A program made the translations under genes and the position numbers. From Vicinamibacteria bacterium (GTDB lineage: Bacteria; Acidobacteriota; Vicinamibacteria; Vicinamibacterales; JAENWD01): 33,727 nt of DNA. Shown one piece after another: positions 22,771 to 29,454 of this stretch. The stretch is taken from NCBI GenBank assembly GCA_016650245.1, contig JAENWD010000287.1, forward strand, positions 1 through 33,727. The letters run 5' to 3'. Within the stretch, counting starts at the first letter, position 1. The number at the start of each line of letters is the position of its first letter. The notes under the pieces were generated by a model. The model saw nothing but the letters and a program-made list of their open reading frames with translations. It was not told where the DNA came from and ran no database searches.

Positions 22771-23940
22771 GTGGCTGCGGCACTGTCATCTCACACGCAA
22801 CCCATCCAGCGGCGGTCCGGCGCTCGGCGTCAGTTCGGGCTGGCCGTCGCGCTGGTCGGCGTCACCCTTGCCGGTGCGCCGCGCGCGCAGGATCTCGGCA
22901 TCCGGCAATACAAGCCGAAGTCGACCCTCGTCGTCAGCGAGCACCCGGTGCCGCGGGCGAAGTATCCCGTCATCGACATTCACAGTCATCACTCGCGCCT
23001 GACCCAGGAACGGTGGGCCGAGATCGTGCGCGAGATGGACGCGCAGCATCTGCAGGTGCTGGTGAATCTCAGCGGCGGCAGCGGTGCGCGGCTGGCCGAC
23101 AGCCTCAACCTCATCGCGGGCAGTCCCGCGCCCGATCGGATGGTATTTTTCGCGAACCTTGATTTCTCCGATCTCGACCAGCCCGGCTACGGCGCGCGCG
23201 CGGCAGCGAAACTGGAAACCGACCTCAAGGCTGGGGCCCGCGGTCTGAAGATCTTCAAGAACCTCGGCATGTCAGTGAAGCGTGCCAATGGCGTCCGCGT
23301 GCCGGTGGACGACCCCGAGTTCGACCCGGTGTGGCAGACCTGCGCGCTCTACGGCGTGCCCGTGCTGATCCACACGGCCGAGCCCGCGCCGTTTTTTGAG
23401 CCGGTCACCGAGACCAACGAGCGGTGGCTCGAACTGCAGGTCCATCCCGAACGTCGGCGCCCGGCCGGCGAGTTCCCGCCGTTTGAGACGCTGGTCGCCG
23501 AGCGTAATCATCTGTTCGCAAACCACCCGACGACCACGTTCATCGCGGCGCACTTCGCGTATCACGCCAACGACCTGGCGCGGCTGGGCCGGCTGCTCGA
23601 CAATCACCCGAACGTCGTGACCGAGACAGGCGCGATCCTGGCGGAGTTGGGCCGGCAACCGCGAGCGGCCCGGGCGTTCTTCATCAAGTACCAGGACCGG
23701 ATCCTGTTTGGGAAGGATTCCTACGTGCCCAGCGAGTACCCGTACTTCTGGCGGACCCTCGAGACAGCCGACGAGTACTTCGACTACTACCGCGACTACC
23801 ACGCTTTTTGGAAGCTGTACGGGCTTGACCTGCCAGGTGTCGTGTTGCGGAAGCTCTACTACGGCAACGCGTTGCGGCTCGTTCCGGGCCTGCGCGCCTC
23901 CGATTTCCCGCCAGTCGGCGGGGCAACCGCGTCACACTGA
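22771..23940 (+). CDS. Exported amidohydrolase-family (TIM-barrel) protein
   Basis: VIDIHSHHSRLT, LKIFKNLGMSVKRANG, LIHTAEPAPFFEP, AHFAYHANDLARL, FGKDSYVPSEYPYFWRTL. Signal-like FGLAVALVGVTLAGAPRAQ. The start is uncertain: GTG 22771 is the last canonical start upstream of the signal peptide. Confidence 0.8.
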   Translation: MAAALSSHTQPIQRRSGARRQFGLAVALVGVTLAGAPRAQDLGIRQYKPKSTLVVSEHPVPRAKYPVIDIHSHHSRLTQERWAEIVREMDAQHLQVLVNLSGGSGARLADSLNLIAGSPAPDRMVFFANLDFSDLDQPGYGARAAAKLETDLKAGARGLKIFKNLGMSVKRANGVRVPVDDPEFDPVWQTCALYGVPVLIHTAEPAPFFEPVTETNERWLELQVHPERRRPAGEFPPFETLVAERNHLFANHPTTTFIAAHFAYHANDLARLGRLLDNHPNVVTETGAILAELGRQPRAARAFFIKYQDRILFGKDSYVPSEYPYFWRTLETADEYFDYYRDYHAFWKLYGLDLPGVVLRKLYYGNALRLVPGLRASDFPPVGGATASH

Positions 23941-23945
23941 GGCCG

Positions 23946-24884
23946 ATGGCTCGCTGGCTCGTGACTGGTGGCGCGGGATTCATCGGATCGCATCTGGCGA
24001 TGGCCCTGCTCGATCGCGGTGAGACGGTTCGCGTCGCCGACGACTTGAGTACTGGCAAGCCAGCCAATCTGGCGCTCCTGGCCGGCCGCGCCGAGGTGCT
24101 GACCGGCGACCTGGCGGACGTCGCCTTCGCGCGCGCGGCGACCAGGGACATGGACGTGGTGCTGCATCAAGCCGCCATCCCTTCAGTGCCCAGGTCGGTG
24201 GCCGACCCCCTCACCTCGCATCGGGCCAACGTCGACGCGACCCTTGCCGTGCTCGTAGGGGCCCGCGAGGCCGGCGTCGGTCGCCTCGTCTATGCCGGCT
24301 CGTCGTCGGCGTACGGCGACTCGCCGGAACTGCCGAAGCGGGAAGACATGGCGCCCAACCCGTTGTCGCCGTACGCGCTGCAGAAACTGGTCGGGGAGCA
24401 GTATCTGCAGATGTTCACGCGGCTCTACGGGCTCGACACCGTCACCGTCCGCTACTTCAACGTCTTTGGCCCGCGACAGGACCCCTCGTCGCAGTACTCC
24501 GGGGTGATCGCGTTGTTTGTGACGCGCCTGCTGGCCGGCCAGCCGCCGCTCATCATCGGCGACGGGGAGCAGACCCGCGACTTCACCTATATCGACAACG
24601 TCGTCGATGGCGTCCTGCGGGCGGCGACGGCACCCGGCGCCACCGGGCGGGTCATCAACGTCGCGACCGGCGGCCAGATCTCCATCAACCAGCTGGCCAG
24701 GACGATCCAGCGCCTGTTGGGCTCGGACCTGGCTCCCCTGTACGCCGAGGCGCGCGCGGGAGACGTGCGCGACTCGCTCGCGGACATCCGGCTGGCACGG
24801 CAGGTGCTGGGGTACGAACCCCGGATCTCCTTCGAAGAGGGCCTCCGCCGCACCATCGACTGGTATCGCGCCGCCCAGGCCTAG
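23946..24884 (+). CDS. NAD-dependent epimerase/dehydratase (UDP-GlcNAc/UDP-glucose 4-epimerase-like)
   Basis: MARWLVTGGAGFIGSHLAMALLDRG; AGSSSAYGD; SPYALQKLVGEQY (YxxxK); RYFNVFGPRQDPSSQYSGVI. Confidence 0.92.
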   Translation: MARWLVTGGAGFIGSHLAMALLDRGETVRVADDLSTGKPANLALLAGRAEVLTGDLADVAFARAATRDMDVVLHQAAIPSVPRSVADPLTSHRANVDATLAVLVGAREAGVGRLVYAGSSSAYGDSPELPKREDMAPNPLSPYALQKLVGEQYLQMFTRLYGLDTVTVRYFNVFGPRQDPSSQYSGVIALFVTRLLAGQPPLIIGDGEQTRDFTYIDNVVDGVLRAATAPGATGRVINVATGGQISINQLARTIQRLLGSDLAPLYAEARAGDVRDSLADIRLARQVLGYEPRISFEEGLRRTIDWYRAAQA

Positions 24885-24997
24885 CCTGGAGCGACGACTT
24901 CAACGGCGACGGGTAACTGCAGTTGACCGACGGCGGGCTCCATGCGGGCCTGCCGCCAACCAACGGTGTCATCGGGCGCCGATGTCTCGCCCACTCC

Positions 24998-25020
24998 GGC
25001 GCGTGATGTTCTCACGCGTC
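24998..25020 (+). other. Hairpin, possible rho-independent-like structure without U-tract
   Basis: GGCGCGTGA-TGTTC-TCACGCGTC, 9-bp stem including one G-U. Confidence 0.3.
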
Positions 25021-25177
25021 CCCGTCTAGGCCCGTCCCTTCAACGAGTTCCACGCACATCGGCGTTCCGGCGCCGGCAGGCATCGCGCTTGCCCATACGG
25101 CTGGCGTCCGCGTGACGGCGTCCTCGAGAGCCCGACCTCCTCTCCGGCGCGTCGCTCGCGGATCTGTCGGCGGGCCG

Positions 25178-25204
25178 GGCCGGGATGCGTGTGGCATCCC
25201 GGCC
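25178..25204 (+). other. Strong hairpin just upstream of comEA-like gene
   Basis: GGCCGGGATGC-GTGTG-GCATCCCGGCC, perfect 11-bp stem, no T-tract. Confidence 0.5.
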
Positions 25205-25228
25205 GCCGCCACGTAAAGGAGTCGTGCC

Positions 25229-25564
25229 ATGGTCCCGAGATTCGCCGTTTGGAGTGTCGTTCTCATGTTGGCGGCCGCGGTGGTCGCGCCCGCACTGGCC
25301 CAGCAGGGCCCAAGCGCCGCGCCGAAGCCTTCGTCGAAGGCCGAGGTCAAAGCCGAGGGCGTGATCAACCTCAACACTGCCAGCGCCATCGACCTCGAGT
25401 CGTTGCCCGGCATCGGCAAAAGCACCGCCCAGCGCATCGTCGAGTACCGCCAGAAGAGCGGGGGATTCAAGAAGATCGAGGAGCTGATGAACGTGAAGGG
25501 CATCGGCGAGAAGAGCTTCCTGAAGATCAAGGGCCGGTTGACGGTGGCGGCACCAAAGGCCTGA
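25229..25564 (+). CDS. ComEA-like exported helix-hairpin-helix protein
   Basis: Signal peptide, then INLNTASAIDLESLPGIGKSTAQRIVEYRQKSGGFKKIEELMNVKGIGEKSFLKIKGRLTV. SD AAAGGAG. Confidence 0.92.
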   Translation: MVPRFAVWSVVLMLAAAVVAPALAQQGPSAAPKPSSKAEVKAEGVINLNTASAIDLESLPGIGKSTAQRIVEYRQKSGGFKKIEELMNVKGIGEKSFLKIKGRLTVAAPKA

Positions 25565-25580
25565 CCGCTTCGGTGTGCCT

Positions 25581-25614
25581 GGTGTCGTTCCTGCCTCGCG
25601 GCCGGAACGGCACC
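25581..25614 (+). terminator. Hairpin between comEA-like gene and pseudopilin
   Basis: GGTGTCGTTCC-(12 nt)-GGAACGGCACC, 11-bp stem with one G-U, further flanked by GTGCC/GGCAC. No U-tract. Confidence 0.35.
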
Positions 25615-25666
25615 GGGCCTGGCACGGCCACGCGCACGTGAATGGGCCAGGCAGAAAGAAAAGACG

Positions 25667-26239
25667 ATGAGAGGGTTCACGTTGATCGAGGTCCTGGCCA
25701 CGCTTGCCCTGGTGCTCGTGGTCACGGCCATGGCCCTGCCGATCACCGATCGTCTGCGGCAGGAAGGCCAGGTGCGAGGGGCCGCCTTTGCGTTGGCGGC
25801 GCGCTGCGGTCGCCTGCGGTTTTCGGCGGTGCATCGTGCCGCCCGTGTCGGCATGCGGTTCAGCGCCAGCGGCGATTCGTGGGTCGTGCAGTCGTTCGTC
25901 GACGGCGACTGGGACGGCGTGCGAGCGGCCGACATCGCCACAGGGCGCGACCCGGCCATCGACGAACCGCTACCGGTGCAGGCGCTGTTCCCCGGAGCGA
26001 AATTCGGCTTCGTGGTCGGGTGCCCCTTCATCGACGGCACCGCAGTGCCCGACGGCAGCAACCCCGTGCGTATCGGCACTGCCAGGATGCTCGTCTTCTC
26101 GCCCGACGGCGTGTCAAGCGGCGGCACCCTGTACTTGCGCGGTGGCGCACTCGCCAGTGGCTACGCGGTGGTCGTGCTCGCCGCCACCGGGCGCACGCGT
26201 TTGCTTCACTGCGCGCCCGGCTCCGGCGTCTGGAAATGA
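25667..26239 (+). CDS. Type II/IV secretion minor pseudopilin (GspH/FimT-like)
   Basis: Prepilin N-terminus MRG|FTLIEVLATLALVLVVTAMALPITDRLRQEGQ, then a GspH-like body. Confidence 0.85.
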   Translation: MRGFTLIEVLATLALVLVVTAMALPITDRLRQEGQVRGAAFALAARCGRLRFSAVHRAARVGMRFSASGDSWVVQSFVDGDWDGVRAADIATGRDPAIDEPLPVQALFPGAKFGFVVGCPFIDGTAVPDGSNPVRIGTARMLVFSPDGVSSGGTLYLRGGALASGYAVVVLAATGRTRLLHCAPGSGVWK

Positions 26240-26703
26240 CGATGGGCGAGGAGCGGAGGAGATGGCCGCGCCAGACGTATGCCGGCGGTCGCTTGCCGCC
26301 GAGCGCACGCGTGCGTCACTCCGCCGTCGTGACGCTGGTCGACTTGTCGGGCGGCGGTGCCCTGGTCGAAGGCTGCCTCCGGCTCCGCTGGGGCAGCCGC
26401 TGCGAGGTCGAATGGACGGCGGCCGATGGCGTTGTCGGCGTGGCGGCCCGAGTCGTCCGCTGCTTCGTGGCGCGCCTCGACGCATCGGCCGTGCGCTACC
26501 GCACGGCCCTGAGCTTTGAAGTGCCGGTCGCGCAACCCGCCGAGGAGGATCTACTCGCCGAGTATCAGGTTCCCGGCGGCATCGCGGCGATTTCAGCCGG
26601 TGGGGTAGTGACTGCACGGTGGCCAGGCCGGGCGCGGCCGCCAAGCGCAGGACAGCCCAAATTCGTGGCACGGGAGAAGGGCCTGACATGGCATCGACCT
26701 TGA
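26236..26703 (+). CDS. PilZ-domain protein (predicted c-di-GMP receptor)
   Basis: RRWPR (RxxxR) plus VDLSGGGALVEG (DxSxxG). ATGA overlap with the pseudopilin stop. It is the tail of the over-extended 25642..26703 ORF. Confidence 0.75.
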   Translation: MTMGEERRRWPRQTYAGGRLPPSARVRHSAVVTLVDLSGGGALVEGCLRLRWGSRCEVEWTAADGVVGVAARVVRCFVARLDASAVRYRTALSFEVPVAQPAEEDLLAEYQVPGGIAAISAGGVVTARWPGRARPPSAGQPKFVAREKGLTWHRP

Positions 26704-28181
26704 AGACTGCACCTGCCGTGCGTGTGCGTCCCCAACCAACGGCAGGAGAGGCCGTGGCGCAGCCGGCCTGGGCGCCCGCCGAACACCGTGTGCTGCCCCC
26801 TCGGCGCCGCGGTGAGCGGCGTCGCGGGATCGCGGTCGTCTGCCAGGCATTGGCGGCCAGCCTGATGCGCGAGCAGGGCGACGCGCAGCGCGATCGGTTC
26901 CTCGATGGCGTTCGCCGGGTCCTGCCAGCCGCGGCCCGTGTCACGCTGCGCGACTGGCGCGCCGGCGAGACGCCCGTGACCGCCGCGCCGGAGCGCCACC
27001 TGTTGAGCGTGGACGTGCCGACTGCGGATCCTCGCATCGTGGCTGCGCTCGACGCCGTGCCGCACGATGCGCGTCAGTTCGACGAATGGGACGTCCAGGT
27101 GCTCACGCTGGCCGGACGGTTGGCCGGCGTGCTGCTGGAAGTTGAAGCCCTGCGCCGCACGCAGCGTGCAAACGCGTTTCGGGTCTTTCCAAGCCGGCCC
27201 GACGGGGCGGCGCCCCTTATCGGCTCGACGCCGGTGATGTGCGCGCTGCGCGAGCGGATCGAACGGCTGGCGGCTACCGACTTCACGGTGCTGATCGAAG
27301 GCGAGTCGGGCACGGGCAAAGAGTTGGTGGCCCGACAGATCCACGACCTGAGCCCGCGTCGCGCCGGGCCCTTTGTGGCCGTCAACTGCGCGGCCCTCGT
27401 CGAGTCGCTGCTGGAGGCCGAGCTGTTCGGTATCGAAGAACGCACGGCCACGGGGGTGCGCGGGCGACGGGGCAAGTTCGAGCACGCCGACACGGGCACA
27501 CTCTTTCTGGACGAGGTCTCCGATCTGTCACTGTCGGCCCAGGCCAAACTGCTCCGCGCGATTCAGGAGCTCGCCGTGGAGCGGGTCGGCGGTCAAGGGG
27601 TGCACTGCGTCGACATCCGCATCGTGGCGGCGACCAATCGCAGTCTGCGTTCGCTCGTGGCCGACGGGGCGTTCAGGGCCGACCTGTTCTACCGCCTCGG
27701 CGGCGTCGAATTGCAGGTGCCGCCCCTTCGGCATCGTCAGGCCGACATCGTGGAGCTCTCACATTACTTTCTTGAGCGGCATCGAGAGACCCGTCGTCTA
27801 AAGTTGTCGCCCGAGGTCGTCGATGCGCTGCTGGCGCACGATTGGCCGGGCAACGTGCGCGAACTGCAACGGGTGCTCGAAAGTGTCATCTGTCTGGCGC
27901 GGGGTGAGCGGGCCGAGCTGAGCGATCTGTCACCGGCGCTGCGTGGCGATGCGGAGACGATCCTCGGGCCGTCTCTCAAACACGGCGACACGCTGCGCGA
28001 GTGGGCCAGCCGCTACGCGCGATTGGTCTGGCAACGGCACGCCCAGAACAAGCGGCAGGCGTGCGTGACGCTGGGCATCAGCTATCACACGCTGCAATCA
28101 CACTTGCGCTACGGCAATCGCATGCTGTGGGCGCGCGAGCCGCGCACTGCGCCGGCAGCGCGGCGGGCGGGGGTGGACTGA
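26688..28181 (+). CDS. AAA+ bacterial enhancer-binding-type regulator lacking canonical GAFTGA
   Basis: Walker A GESGTGKE, Walker B GTLFLDEV, FRADLFYRL arginine-finger region, Fis-type HTH C-terminus, N-terminal GAF-like region and no receiver domain. Sigma54 loop reads ELFGIEERTATGVRGRRGKFE. Confidence 0.85.
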   Translation: MASTLKTAPAVRVRPQPTAGEAVAQPAWAPAEHRVLPPRRRGERRRGIAVVCQALAASLMREQGDAQRDRFLDGVRRVLPAAARVTLRDWRAGETPVTAAPERHLLSVDVPTADPRIVAALDAVPHDARQFDEWDVQVLTLAGRLAGVLLEVEALRRTQRANAFRVFPSRPDGAAPLIGSTPVMCALRERIERLAATDFTVLIEGESGTGKELVARQIHDLSPRRAGPFVAVNCAALVESLLEAELFGIEERTATGVRGRRGKFEHADTGTLFLDEVSDLSLSAQAKLLRAIQELAVERVGGQGVHCVDIRIVAATNRSLRSLVADGAFRADLFYRLGGVELQVPPLRHRQADIVELSHYFLERHRETRRLKLSPEVVDALLAHDWPGNVRELQRVLESVICLARGERAELSDLSPALRGDAETILGPSLKHGDTLREWASRYARLVWQRHAQNKRQACVTLGISYHTLQSHLRYGNRMLWAREPRTAPAARRAGVD

Positions 28182-28320
28182 AGATGAGCGCGGCACAACA
28201 CGATGCCGCCGAGCTGCCGGGCGCGCCGCCGGCGTTAACTTGCAGACGTCACGCAGGTGGTAGGGCACCGCGAGGTCGCGCGTCTGTCACCAACGGTCTT
28301 CGGACCGGCGTGGGGGATCT

Positions 28321-29097
28321 ATGACGCGAAGGTGGTGTGTAGTGGCCGGCGTGGCCGGTCTTCTCGTGGCTTTGGCGGGTGCGGCGGTCGCGGCGCCCCG
28401 CGAGAAGACGCTGCGGCCCGTGCGGCTCGTGCAGGACGTGCCGGAACTCGGGCTGTCGGCCGGCGTGACGATGGGGGAGGATGGAGGATTTGCGGTGACC
28501 GCCACCGCCGGTGATTTGACGGTGAGTAAGCAGGTATACGCCGACGGCCGCTTCGTGGTGCGAGTGGCCACGCGGGGTGAGGACCGGCTGCTCATCAGCG
28601 GCGCTGCCAATGGACTCACTGTCGCCTACGGAGCCGAAGCGGCCGTGGACCTGCGTGCCGATGGCGATGTCGATTACGAAGGCAAGGCCCGCCGCGTGCG
28701 CGGGTGGATGGCGCGGTCCGACGCTGTCCAGCGGTTCCGTCTGATCAACGAGGCGCTCGAGCAGCAGGATGCCCTGTCACCCGAGGCGCTGAGTCTGCGG
28801 GTTACCGGTGCGCTGGTGGCCGAATTACTTGGCGACCCGGGAGCGGCCCAGCGCTTGAGCCGATCCCTCAGCGCCAGGCTCGCGAACCGGCTGCGGAAAG
28901 CGCAGTCCGGTTACACGACGTCGTGCTGGGACACCTACCAGCGTCTGGTGGTTTCGGCCGCCAATGCGCTGCAAAGCTGCCTGAACAGCTTTGCCGTGTA
29001 CAACCCGATGCGGCAGGTCTGTGCGTTCATCTGGACGCTCCAGGTGGAGTCAGCGTGGTTTCAGTTCCTCAGTTGCTCCTCGTTCCCGGTGAAGTAG
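28321..29097 (+). CDS. Secreted protein of unknown function with four-Cys C-terminal helical domain
   Basis: Signal peptide (CVVAGVAGLLVALAGAAVAAP); C-terminus SCWDTYQRLVVSAANALQSCLNSFAVYNPMRQVCAFIWTLQVESAWFQFLSCSSFPVK. Confidence 0.75.
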   Translation: MTRRWCVVAGVAGLLVALAGAAVAAPREKTLRPVRLVQDVPELGLSAGVTMGEDGGFAVTATAGDLTVSKQVYADGRFVVRVATRGEDRLLISGAANGLTVAYGAEAAVDLRADGDVDYEGKARRVRGWMARSDAVQRFRLINEALEQQDALSPEALSLRVTGALVAELLGDPGAAQRLSRSLSARLANRLRKAQSGYTTSCWDTYQRLVVSAANALQSCLNSFAVYNPMRQVCAFIWTLQVESAWFQFLSCSSFPVK

Positions 29098-29105
29098 GAG
29101 GCGGG

Positions 29106-29133
29106 GAAGGGGCGCGTACGTGCGCGCCCCTTC
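29106..29133 (+). terminator. Strong hairpin after secreted-protein gene
   Basis: GAAGGGGCGCG-TACGTG-CGCGCCCCTTC, perfect 11-bp stem starting 9 nt after the stop codon. No U-tract. Confidence 0.5.
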
Positions 29134-29162
29134 GACCGCGTGTGTGTCAAGAAGGAGGCGGA

Positions 29163-29363
29163 ATGTCGACGAAGGTGTCCAGTATCCTGGCCGATGTCGT
29201 GATTGGGCTGCTGGTGGCGGGAGTGCTTGTGGGGGGGCTGGTGCCCTTGCTGGGCACTGCCGTGGGGCCGGTGGCCGCGCTGGGGTTGGCTGTGGTGTCG
29301 GTTGTGGGCGCCCTGGCCGTTGGACGCGCGCTCAGGCGATCGAAGGCCAGCGGAGGCGGCTGA
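29163..29363 (+). CDS. Small (66 aa) membrane protein, two predicted TM helices
   Basis: SD AAGGAGG a few nt upstream of ATG. MSTKVSSILADVVIGLLVAGVLVGGLVPLLGTAVGPVAALGLAVVSVVGALAVGRALRRSKASGGG. Confidence 0.6.
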   Translation: MSTKVSSILADVVIGLLVAGVLVGGLVPLLGTAVGPVAALGLAVVSVVGALAVGRALRRSKASGGG

Positions 29364-29454
29364 GTACCCCCGGTGGGGCCGCCTGTCCCCGCCTTGACCT
29401 GATCCAACGCGCATAGTACCGTTACATGTTTCGTCCCTCACGCACACGCGTTTC

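Larger units (their letters stand above)
22277..22781 (+). ncRNA. rnpB: RNase P RNA, bacterial type A-like, with expanded P12 and P19
   Basis: P1 GCCGCAGCCA (22277-22286) pairs with TGGCTGCGGC (22772-22781). P2 GACGATC pairs with GGTCGTC (22688-22694). Conserved cores: GAGAGGAAAGTCCGAACTC, ACAGAAAATATACCGCC, AAGGGTGAAAAGGTGCGGTAAGAGCGCACCG, GGAGCAAGACCAAATAGGG, ACAGAATTCGGCTTATCGG. Confidence 0.93.

Noticed and set aside
25192-25206. Possible sigma54 -24/-12 site (TGGCAT-N7-GC) upstream of comEA-like gene
   Set aside because: GG-N10-GC spacing fits but the match is weak, it overlaps a hairpin and such matches are frequent by chance in GC-rich DNA. The neighbouring regulator also lacks GAFTGA.
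25012-26127. 371-aa minus-strand ORF spanning comEA-like and pseudopilin genes
   Set aside because: Antisense to two well-supported CDSs; no recognisable domain.
28182-28320. Possible c-di-GMP riboswitch upstream of the secreted 4-Cys gene
   Set aside because: Considered because of the nearby PilZ gene, but the GCAAACC/ACGCAAAGC-type GEMM core motifs are absent.
29394-29422. Possible promoter upstream of gcvT (TTGACC ... TACCGT)
   Set aside because: -35-like hexamer present but the -10 at 17-nt spacing matches only 3/6; not convincing. No glycine riboswitch motif was recognised.
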